A stretch of DNA of 64,000 bases, taken from contig CAVTVQ010000007.1 of the NCBI GenBank assembly GCA_963738205.1, forward strand, positions 248,001 through 312,000. The letters run 5' to 3'. Below the pieces are notes generated by a model that ran no database searches, was not told the DNA's origin, and saw only the letters and a program-made list of their open reading frames with translations. Position numbers and translations under genes: made by a program. Of this stretch, positions 18,788-25,938 are shown piece by piece; position 1 is the stretch's first letter, and each line of letters opens with the position of its first letter. Origin of the DNA: DATFQE01 sp963738205. GTDB lineage: Bacteria > Actinomycetota > Thermoleophilia > Gaiellales > Gaiellaceae.

Positions 18788-18877
18788 TCAGAGGATCGCG
18801 ATGATCCCGGCGACAGCAGCCCCGGCGACGGCTAGCGCAGTCGCAGCGAGCATCTTCGTCAGTGTCTTTGCGTGCAC
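18788..18877 (-). CDS. 29-residue single-pass membrane peptide
   Basis: GTG at 18877 preceded by a near-perfect AAGGAGG at ideal spacing, then a basic N-terminus (HAKTLTK) and one continuous hydrophobic segment (MLAATALAVAGAAVAGIIAI), ending TGA at 18788. The strong ribosome-binding site and the membrane-helix composition argue for a real small protein. It is monocistronic, with a terminator 50 bp downstream. The function is unknown; it could be a small membrane regulator or a toxin-like peptide. Confidence 0.6.
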   Translation of the reverse strand: MHAKTLTKMLAATALAVAGAAVAGIIAIL

Positions 18878-19113
18878 GGTGTTCCTCCTTGTGAGTTCGG
18901 TCTGTCGCACGGACCGAGGTTGACTCCCTGAGACTGCTCGACACGAGCGCGACCAGGAAGGAGTCAGACCGGCGACCGCACGGCGGGCCTCCGCCGCATC
19001 CCCGGCGGGAAGCCGCCACGGCTGGGGGCGCCGCCGGGCAGCGCGCATGGTTCCTGCCTTGTGGTCGCAACCCCACACTCGAGGGCGCGGCTCACACGGC
19101 GGTCACACGGCTC

Positions 19114-20199
19114 TCACACCGCGACAGGTGAGGCCAGCTCGCGTCTGAGCCGGACGAAGAGCGCCTCGAGCGCCAGCCCGGCCTGGAGCTGGAGCTCCTC
19201 GAACAGCCGCCACGTCTCGCGGACGCGTTCTGCGGCCGCTTCGGCGCCGGGCATCCGCTCGCGCGTTCCGTCCTCCTCCAGCTCCGCTAGGCGGTCGACG
19301 TGGATGGCGACCTCCGGAGCACCGGCGGCGACCACCACGAGGTCCCGGTACCAGGCGCCGAGCTCGTCGAGCGCCAGCAGGATCTCCTCGCGCTCGGCGC
19401 CGCGCGCGGCTCGGCGGAGGCGCTGCTCCGCCTCGCGCGCCGGCAGATCGAGCGCCTCGAGGTCTCGCTCGGCGTCCTTGCGCGCCTCGTTGGCGCGCGC
19501 CTTGGCGCCCTCCATGACGACCTTCGCGGCGGCGGCGGGCTCGAACTTCGGGTCGATGTAGACCGAGCGGGCGACCTCGAGCAGCGCGGCTCGACGCGCG
19601 GAGGCCTTGACGTCGAGCAGGCGCTCGACGCGATCGAGTCGGCCGGATGCGATGCGCGCGAACGCTGTCGTCTCCTCGGCCGACAGCCCCGGCGCGCGCG
19701 TCTCGATCTCACTGCGGATCGCCCGCTCCGACAGCCGGCGGAACGGGATCAGCTGACATCGGGAACGGACCGTCTCGGGCAGCGGGCCGAGCTCGTCGGC
19801 GACGAGCACGATCACCGCGTACGAGGGCGGCTCCTCGAGGTCTTTCAGCAATGCGTCCGCGGCTTCCTCGTTCATTAGGTGCGCGCCGAGCACGAGGTAC
19901 ACGCGCCGCTCGCCCTCGAAGGGCCGCATGTGCAGGTCGCGCCGGAGCTCGCGGATCGGGTCGATCCGGATCTGGTCGCCGAGTGGCTCGAGCAGGTAGA
20001 GATCCGGGTGCGACCCGCGCTCGACGCGACCGCGGTCGCCGAGCACCTCGACCGCGAGCTCGGTTGCGGCGCGCTTCTTGCCGACCCCGGGCGGCCCGTG
20101 GAAGAGGTACGCATGCGCGACGCCGTCCGTGAGCGCGGCACGCAGCAGGCGCTTGGCCTCGTCCTGCTCAGGAAACGAGCTGAAGCTCTGCTCGGACAC
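19114..20199 (-). CDS. holB: DNA polymerase III delta-prime subunit
   Basis: 361 residues. The GTG at 20199 follows GGAGGAGGTGG; it overlaps the end of tmk by 32 bp. AAA+ clamp-loader ATPase: Walker A GPPGVGKK (residues 35-42), HPDLYLLEP, the region MNEEAADALLKDLEEPPSYA, and sensor-1/SRC motif VRSRCQLIPF, followed by lid and collar domains. It loads the sliding clamp together with the gamma/tau and delta subunits. The four-Cys zinc module usual between Walker A and HPD is absent here. The tmk-holB order is common in bacteria. Confidence 0.9.
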   Translation of the reverse strand: MSEQSFSSFPEQDEAKRLLRAALTDGVAHAYLFHGPPGVGKKRAATELAVEVLGDRGRVERGSHPDLYLLEPLGDQIRIDPIRELRRDLHMRPFEGERRVYLVLGAHLMNEEAADALLKDLEEPPSYAVIVLVADELGPLPETVRSRCQLIPFRRLSERAIRSEIETRAPGLSAEETTAFARIASGRLDRVERLLDVKASARRAALLEVARSVYIDPKFEPAAAAKVVMEGAKARANEARKDAERDLEALDLPAREAEQRLRRAARGAEREEILLALDELGAWYRDLVVVAAGAPEVAIHVDRLAELEEDGTRERMPGAEAAAERVRETWRLFEELQLQAGLALEALFVRLRRELASPVAV

Positions 20200-20761
20200 G
20201 CCCTGCCACCTCCTCCGGGGATCCGCCGGCCTCGATCGGGACGATCCGCTCCGAGAACCGCTCGGCGAGCTCACGATAGGCCGCGTCCACCGCTTCATAG
20301 AACGGGAGCCCTTCACGTTCGAATCGATCCTTGGACCGCGAGCGCCTCGACGCAACCGCAGGGTCGACGAGCAGCAGAAAGGTGCGATCGGGCAGGAGCC
20401 CATTCACCGCCGAGATGTTGAGCTGCAGCACCGGGTCGACACCGAGTCCCCGGGCGACTCCCTGATAGGCGAGTGAAGAGTCGACGTACCGATCCGAAAG
20501 CACATCCGCGCCACGGGCCAGCGCGGGCTCGATGACTCGATCGACGAGCTCGGCGCGGGCCGTCGCGAAGAGAGCTGTCTCGGCCCAGGACGACATGTCC
20601 GGCCCATGCAGAAGCAACTCACGCAGCCGCTCGCCGAGCTCGGTGCCGCCGGGCTCGCGCGTGACGACGACGTCGCGACCGGCCTCCTCCAGGTGCCGCC
20701 TGAGGAGCTCGAGCTGGGTGGTCTTGCCGGAGCCGTCGAGCCCCTCGAAGGTCACGAACAT
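20168..20761 (-). CDS. tmk: Thymidylate kinase (dTMP kinase)
   Basis: 197 residues. ATG at 20761. P-loop FEGLDGSGKTTQ (5-16), LRREPGG-type motif (VVTREPGGTELGE), DRY motif in VLSDRYVDSSLAYQG and a LID region rich in Arg (ASRRSRSKDRFE). It phosphorylates dTMP to dTDP in the cytoplasm for DNA synthesis. It is transcribed together with holB, whose start lies inside the end of tmk. The start is only 24 bp from the divergent epimerase start. Confidence 0.95.
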   Translation of the reverse strand: MFVTFEGLDGSGKTTQLELLRRHLEEAGRDVVVTREPGGTELGERLRELLLHGPDMSSWAETALFATARAELVDRVIEPALARGADVLSDRYVDSSLAYQGVARGLGVDPVLQLNISAVNGLLPDRTFLLLVDPAVASRRSRSKDRFEREGLPFYEAVDAAYRELAERFSERIVPIEAGGSPEEVAGRVRAELQLVS

Positions 20762-20770
20762 CCGGGTGCA

Positions 20771-20777
20771 TAGGATA
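20771..20777. promoter_or_regulatory. Symmetrical -10 element serving tmk and the epimerase
   Basis: TAGGATA reads as TAGGAT on the plus strand (9 bp before the GTG at 20786) and as TATCCT on the minus strand (10 bp before the ATG at 20761). Both fit the actinobacterial TANNNT -10 box, giving nearly leaderless messages in both directions from one heptamer. Confidence 0.5.
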
Positions 20778-20785
20778 CGGCGCTC

Positions 20786-21688
20786 GTGCGCGCAGTCGTG
20801 ACAGGGGGAGCGGGGTTCATCGGCTCGCACGTGGTCGAGGCGCTGCTTGCCCGCGGCGACGACGTCACCGTCGTCGACAACCTCGCGACCGGCCGGCGCG
20901 AGAACCTGCGGGAGGGCGCGACGTTCGCCGAGGCCGACATCCGCGAGCCGCTCGACGCCGTCTTCGCCGACGCGCGCCCGGAGGTTGTCTTCCACCTGGC
21001 CGCGCAGATCGACGTCCGCCGCTCCGTCGCCGACCCCGCGTACGACGCCGAGGTCAACGTCCTCGGCACGATCCGGGTGCTCGAGGCAGCCCGCGCGCAC
21101 GACGCGCAGGTCGTCTTCAGCTCCACGGGCGGCGCCATCTACGGCGAGTGCACGGCGCCGGCGCCGGAGACCGCAGCCCGCGAGCCGCTGTCGCCCTACG
21201 GCACGTCGAAGCTCGCGGCCGAGGAGTACCTGGCCTCCTACAACCGGCTGAACGGCTCCGGCCACGTCGCCCTTCGCTACGGCAACGTCTACGGGCCCCG
21301 GCAGGACCCCCACGGCGAGGCCGGCGTCGTCGCCATCTTCTTCAACTGCTTCCTCGCCGGGACGACGCCCAAGATCTACGGCGACGGACGCCAGACGCGG
21401 GACTACGTCTTCGGCGGCGACGTGGCCCGGGCGACGCTGGCCGCCGCCGGCCACGACGGCGTCTACAACGTCGGCACCGGACGCGAGACCTCCGTGCTCG
21501 AGCTCTACGACCTCTGCCGCCGCGTCGCGGGCGCGGACGTCGAGGCCGAGCAGGCTCCGGAGCGCCCCGGCGAGCTGCAGCGCAGCGTCGTCGACATCTC
21601 GAAGGCCGAGCGCGACCTCGGCTGGCGGCCCGACCGCGAGCTGGAGGACGGCCTCGCCGAGACCTGGGCCTGGATCTCCCGCGAATAA
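20786..21688 (+). CDS. NAD-dependent epimerase/dehydratase (UDP-glucose 4-epimerase-like)
   Basis: 300 residues, GTG start with a -10 box just upstream. Extended short-chain dehydrogenase fold: NAD-binding GGAGFIGS (7-14), VVDNLATG after beta-2, FSSTGGAIYG with the catalytic Ser/Thr (112-114), and YxxxK in SPYGTSK (Y138, K142), plus RYGNVYGPRQDP and DYVFGGDVA. It acts on nucleotide sugars in the cytoplasm, probably for cell-envelope polysaccharide. GalE-like by length and motifs, but substrate specificity cannot be read from sequence. Confidence 0.9.
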   Translation: MRAVVTGGAGFIGSHVVEALLARGDDVTVVDNLATGRRENLREGATFAEADIREPLDAVFADARPEVVFHLAAQIDVRRSVADPAYDAEVNVLGTIRVLEAARAHDAQVVFSSTGGAIYGECTAPAPETAAREPLSPYGTSKLAAEEYLASYNRLNGSGHVALRYGNVYGPRQDPHGEAGVVAIFFNCFLAGTTPKIYGDGRQTRDYVFGGDVARATLAAAGHDGVYNVGTGRETSVLELYDLCRRVAGADVEAEQAPERPGELQRSVVDISKAERDLGWRPDRELEDGLAETWAWISRE

Positions 21689-21773
21689 CGCCTCCAAGCT
21701 CAGAGCGGCGCTCGGCAGCCTGGTCTTTCTCCTCCTGGTTCCCGGCGTCGTCGCCGGTCTCGTCCCCTGGTGG

Positions 21774-22199
21774 TTGACCGGGTGGGACACGGGCTCCTCG
21801 TGGTGGCCGCTGCAGGCCGTGGGCCTGCTGCTGGTCATCGCGGGGGTCCTCGTGCTCCTGCACGCGTTCGCGCGCTTCGTCTTCGAGGGGATCGGGACGC
21901 CTGCGCCTGTAGCTCCGACCGAGGAGCTCGTCGTCGGCGGGCTCTACCGCTACGTCCGTAATCCGATGTACCTCGCCGTTGCGGCGATCATCTTCGGGCA
22001 GGGGCTGGCGCTGGGGCGACCCGTCCTACTCGTCTACGGCGTCATCTTCGGAGGCCTGGTCGCCGCCTTCGTCCACTGGTACGAGGAACCGACGCTCGCG
22101 CGGACGTTCGGGCAGCAGTACGAGGACTACCGGCGGGCCGTTCCGGGCTGGTTGCCGCACCGGCGCCCGTGGCCGCGCGAGAAGACACCGCCGAGCTAG
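21774..22199 (+). CDS. Isoprenylcysteine carboxyl methyltransferase-like membrane protein
   Basis: 141 residues from the TTG at 21774. C-terminal motifs of the ICMT/PEMT-like methyltransferase family: GLYRYVRNPMYLAV, FVHWYEEPTLARTFG and YEDYRRAVPGWLP, with several membrane helices. The open frame and family-like sequence extend upstream to about 21690 (a hydrophobic segment VFLLLVPGVVAGLVPWWL), but no ATG, GTG or TTG exists there; CTG at 21720 is possible. The true start is therefore uncertain. Probably methylates a lipid or small molecule using SAM. Confidence 0.75.
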   Translation: MTGWDTGSSWWPLQAVGLLLVIAGVLVLLHAFARFVFEGIGTPAPVAPTEELVVGGLYRYVRNPMYLAVAAIIFGQGLALGRPVLLVYGVIFGGLVAAFVHWYEEPTLARTFGQQYEDYRRAVPGWLPHRRPWPREKTPPS

Positions 22200-22249
22200 G
22201 CCGCTTCCGAGAAGGAGCCCGCGCGCGCAGGGCGAATCCGGCCCGCGCG

Positions 22250-22777
22250 ATGGAGCACTCGCACCGACTTCCGACCTTCGACGCCGTCCGGCCATGGCGC
22301 ACCGCAACGCTGGTCGCCTCGGCGATCGCGGCCGCGGAGCTCCTGCTCCTAGTGCTTCTCGGGATCTCGATGATCGGCAAGCCGCTCTCCCAGAAGGCCG
22401 AGCGTGCCGCCGCCGCCAAGCTCGCGGTGCCGCTCCCGAGCAAGACGACGCAGGACTCGCCGGTCAAGTTCGCCAAGACAAAGAAGCCGACCCTCGCGCG
22501 CGCGGCCACGCGCGTCACGATCCTCAACGGCAACGGACAGCAGGGAGCTGCGGCCGCGCAGGCCGGGCAGGTGCGTCAGTACGGCTACCCGATCACGGCC
22601 GTCGGGAACGCGCCAAAGACCGACTACACACGCTCGATGGTCATGTACCGCGGCCGCTTCCGGCCCGAGGCGGCCCGGCTCGCGAAGGATCTCGACGTCA
22701 AGATCGTCACGCCGCTCGACGGCCTCCCGGTCGGGGCGCTCGAGGGGGCACACGTCGCCGTCATCGTCGGCGCCTAG
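22250..22777 (+). CDS. LytR_C domain membrane-anchored protein
   Basis: 175 residues from the ATG at 22250. One N-terminal membrane helix (about 22-42, LVASAIAAAELLLLVLLGI), a short linker, and a C-terminal LytR_C domain (about 85-175: RVTILNGNGQQGAA, VRQYGYPITAVGNAP, TRSMVMYRGRFRPEAARLA, VAVIVGA). The domain faces outward and is found alone or after LytR-CpsA-Psr enzymes that attach polymers to the wall. Here it is alone. No close ribosome-binding site is obvious, so the start is moderately certain. Confidence 0.82.
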   Translation: MEHSHRLPTFDAVRPWRTATLVASAIAAAELLLLVLLGISMIGKPLSQKAERAAAAKLAVPLPSKTTQDSPVKFAKTKKPTLARAATRVTILNGNGQQGAAAAQAGQVRQYGYPITAVGNAPKTDYTRSMVMYRGRFRPEAARLAKDLDVKIVTPLDGLPVGALEGAHVAVIVGA

Positions 22778-22782
22778 CGAGC

Positions 22783-23169
22783 TCAGACGGCGTGGCCGGC
22801 CCGCCAGAGGGCCGGGACGATCCGGTCGGCCGCGACGCCCGCATTGCTGACGGTTCGTGCGACGTCGTCGGCTGACGGCGCGGAGAAGAGAAAGAGCAGC
22901 GCCTCGTCGCCTGGGAGACCCGCGGAGCCGAGGAAACGGACCTCCGCGCCCGCGCGACGGAGCTCGTCCGCGGCCACCTCGAGCCGGTCCGCGAGCGCGT
23001 CGACACGCTTCCCATCGACGTCCGGGAGGTACCGCTCGGCGAGGAAGAAGCTGCTCGCGGCGGGACGAGTGGCCCGCCATTCGGGCTCCGGCACGGGCTC
23101 CGGCTCGCGGCCCGGGCCTGCGAGCGCTCTGGCGAGCACGAGTGCGCCGAAAACAGTGCTTCCGTTCAT
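22783..23169 (-). CDS. Small DUF4242-like protein
   Basis: 128 residues. ATG at 23169 with TAGAGT seven bases upstream, so probably leaderless. The second half (FFLAERYLPDV, LEVAADELRRAGAEVRFLG, ALLFLFSAPSADDVARTVSNAG) has the ferredoxin-like pattern of DUF4242/SCO4226-type small proteins. The first 40 residues are low-complexity. The function is unknown. It converges on the LytR_C gene with five bases between stops. The family call is tentative. Confidence 0.65.
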   Translation of the reverse strand: MNGSTVFGALVLARALAGPGREPEPVPEPEWRATRPAASSFFLAERYLPDVDGKRVDALADRLEVAADELRRAGAEVRFLGSAGLPGDEALLFLFSAPSADDVARTVSNAGVAADRIVPALWRAGHAV

Positions 23170-23217
23170 GCGAGCGACTCTAGGAACCAGGGCCGTCGGC
23201 CCGCCAGCGGGATTCCC

Positions 23218-25938
23218 CTACACCTGGCTGCCGACGCCCGGATCCGAGGCGATTGCGCGCGCGAGCTGGCTGCGCGAGTGAATGTCGAGCTTCCGGTAGA
23301 TCCGCGTCAGGTGCGCCTCCACAGTCGCCACGCTGAGGAACAGCTCATGCGCGACCTCGCGGTTCTTCAGCCCTTGCGCAACGAGCGCCGCGATCCGCCG
23401 TTCCGCCGCCGTCAACTCACCGTCGGCCGGACCGGGCGCCAGACGGGCGAGCTCCTCCTCGGCGCGCGCCTGCCACAGCACGGCACCAATCTCGGCGAAG
23501 CGCTGCCGCGCATCGGTGAGCGCAGCCGCGGCGAGCGTCCGCCTGCCCCCGCGCAGGTGCGCCTGACCCAGGCCCAGGACGGCGCGCGCGGCGTCGGGCT
23601 TGTGTCCCAGCTCGTCGAAGGAGACGACCGCCCGCTCCAGCAAGGCGCCAGCGTCCTCAGTTTCGCCGCGGCCCAGCAACACGAGCCCGTGGCAGCGCTC
23701 GGCGACGGCATGCGCCCATGCGCTCCCCACAGCGTCGGCCTGAGATTGCAGGCGCTCGAGCAGCTCTTCGGCACCGCTCACATCGCCCGTCCGAGCAACA
23801 GCCTCGACGGCATCCGGGAGCACGGGGTAGAAGCCGGGATTGCCGATCCCGATCTCGCGGAGCAGCCTCGCCCCCTCCACGAGCTCGCTCGACGCCAGGG
23901 CGTAGTCGCCTTCCGAGAGCGCAACCAGTCCCAGGATCCGCCGAGACGCCACCATGTCGAGCAGCTCCCCCAACGGGAGCGCCCGCTCGAGCAGACGGCC
24001 GGCGCTTTCCCGCGCTGCCTCCGGCTCCCCGAGCCAGGCCTGCAGCACCCCGAGCGGGTAGTAGAAGGCCCGCTCGCCGAAGCCGTCCCCGGCATCACGC
24101 GCAGCCTCGAGCCCCTGCCGCACGAGCTCGCCGGCCGCGGCGAAATCGCCCGCCGCGCATTCGATCAGAGCGAGGTCGTAGAGCCGGTATGGCCGCTGGT
24201 TCTCCGTGTTCGAGTCGCCGCCTTCGCGCAGCGTGCGGGCGGCCTCGAGCTCGCCGGCCCACCGGCGCTGCTTGGCGAGCAGCACGCGGGGCCGCCAGGA
24301 CAGCCGCGGCGCCGCGAGCTCGTCCTCGAGCGCAACCGTGCGGGCCATTACCTCCGGGTTCGGCCTGCCGGCGATCGCCTCGAGATGCGCGAGGCACGCG
24401 TCGGCGAGCGCGGACGGCCCTGCATCACCCGGTCGCGTGAGAATCGCCACCGCTTCGCGTACGTCGGCGAGGGCGCGGCGAAGGTCACCGAGGCACAGGA
24501 ATCGAATGAGCGCGAGCTCCTGCAGGACCTTCGCCCGCAGTGAGACGTCCTCGCCCGCATCGTCGAGCGCCCGCTCGAGCGACGCGACAACCAGTTCGGG
24601 ATGGTCGTCATCGAGGTCGGAATGCTGAACCAACGCCTCGGCGCGTCCCGGCCCCGGCGGCAGCTCGCGGATCAGCCGGTCGGACATCTCGATCGCGCGC
24701 GCGACGTCCCCGGCCTGGGCCAGATCGGTGATCTCCGCGAGTGAGCGCCTGAGCCGGTCGTCGGTCTCGGCGGCGGATGTGAGCCTCACGCTGTGCCGAC
24801 GGAGCTCTGCTGCCACGTCGAAGGCGCCTCGCGAGCGCGCCCGCCCCGCCGCCTCCTCGAGGAGCGCCGCGGTCGCGTCATCCGGCTCGTCCGCCGAGAG
24901 GGCAAGGTGGCGCGCGCGCAGGTCCGGACCAACCGCGCGTCCCGCCAGCCGCGCGTGCAGCCGGCGGCGCTCGAGCGGTCCCATGCGGCCGTAGACGACG
25001 GAGCTCACCAGTGGGTGGGAGAACCGCACGGCACCGTCCTCGACGACCAGCAGCTCGTGCTCGCCGGCGAGCGCCAGCAGCGCGTCGACGTCCGTGTCCG
25101 GCAACGACCTCCGCACCTCATCAGTCGACGTCGGCCCCAGCGCAGCCGCGGTTGCGAGCAACGGCAGCAGCTCCGCGGGTACCGACTCCAGCCGCTCTTC
25201 GATCACAGCCTGGAGGGACTGCGGCAGCTGCAGCGCCGCGTCCAGCGGGACGCGCGAGGCGAGCGACCGTGCGAGCTCGAGCGCGAAGAGCGGGTTGCCG
25301 CCGGAGACCTCGTGGATCCGGCGCAGGGTCGGTCGCGAGATCGTCTCGACGGTGCCCTCGAGCATCCGGCGCAGGTCGTCGAGCCCCAGCGGAGCGAGAT
25401 CGACGGCCTCGACCCGGCTCGCCGGCAGGCTGTCGACGACAGGCGGATCAGGCCCGACCCGCACGGTTGCAAGGACGCCCACCGCCTCGTCCCCAAGATG
25501 TCGCAACGCGTGTGCCAGAGCCCGCCCCGACGCGGAGTCGAGCCACTGCAGGTCGTCCACCGCCACCAGGACCGGACGCCGCGCGGAGAGGCGCTGCAGC
25601 GCGGCGAGCACCGCCTGCCCGCGGGCGAGGGAGCTGTCGTCGGCGCGCAGCGCGTCGGTGTCCAGCTCATCGCGGTCGAAGAGATCGACGAGCCCGACGA
25701 GCGGCACGGGCATGTCCTCCTCGGCTGGTCGAGTGACCAGGACCGTGAATCCCGCCTCGCCGCAGCCCTGGACGCCGTAGCGCCAGAGCATCGTCTTGCC
25801 GATCCCCGGTTCGCCCCGCAGCAGCAGCGCCCGCGGGCCGTCGGCCAGGGAAGCGGCGAAGTCGAAGAGGCGATTCTGCTCGACGGCGCGGCCGACCAGC
25901 TCCGGGCCGCCGCCGATGGCGGTGACTCCGCCGGTCAT
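23218..25938 (-). CDS. LuxR-family STAND ATPase regulator (MalT/LAL type), copy 2
   Basis: 906 residues. ATG at 25938 overlaps the stop of the upstream paralogue (ATGA). N-terminal AAA-type ATPase: Walker A RGEPGIGKTM (41-50), Walker B VLVAVDDLQWLD, RIHEVSGGNPLFALELARS; a long central TPR-like helical region; C-terminal LuxR HTH (LTAAERRIAALVAQGLKNREVAHELFLSVATVEAHL read in segments). Large ATP-binding LuxR (LAL) regulators are cytoplasmic activators that respond to ligands through the TPR part. No target operon is evident nearby. Confidence 0.93.
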   Translation of the reverse strand: MTGGVTAIGGGPELVGRAVEQNRLFDFAASLADGPRALLLRGEPGIGKTMLWRYGVQGCGEAGFTVLVTRPAEEDMPVPLVGLVDLFDRDELDTDALRADDSSLARGQAVLAALQRLSARRPVLVAVDDLQWLDSASGRALAHALRHLGDEAVGVLATVRVGPDPPVVDSLPASRVEAVDLAPLGLDDLRRMLEGTVETISRPTLRRIHEVSGGNPLFALELARSLASRVPLDAALQLPQSLQAVIEERLESVPAELLPLLATAAALGPTSTDEVRRSLPDTDVDALLALAGEHELLVVEDGAVRFSHPLVSSVVYGRMGPLERRRLHARLAGRAVGPDLRARHLALSADEPDDATAALLEEAAGRARSRGAFDVAAELRRHSVRLTSAAETDDRLRRSLAEITDLAQAGDVARAIEMSDRLIRELPPGPGRAEALVQHSDLDDDHPELVVASLERALDDAGEDVSLRAKVLQELALIRFLCLGDLRRALADVREAVAILTRPGDAGPSALADACLAHLEAIAGRPNPEVMARTVALEDELAAPRLSWRPRVLLAKQRRWAGELEAARTLREGGDSNTENQRPYRLYDLALIECAAGDFAAAGELVRQGLEAARDAGDGFGERAFYYPLGVLQAWLGEPEAARESAGRLLERALPLGELLDMVASRRILGLVALSEGDYALASSELVEGARLLREIGIGNPGFYPVLPDAVEAVARTGDVSGAEELLERLQSQADAVGSAWAHAVAERCHGLVLLGRGETEDAGALLERAVVSFDELGHKPDAARAVLGLGQAHLRGGRRTLAAAALTDARQRFAEIGAVLWQARAEEELARLAPGPADGELTAAERRIAALVAQGLKNREVAHELFLSVATVEAHLTRIYRKLDIHSRSQLARAIASDPGVGSQV

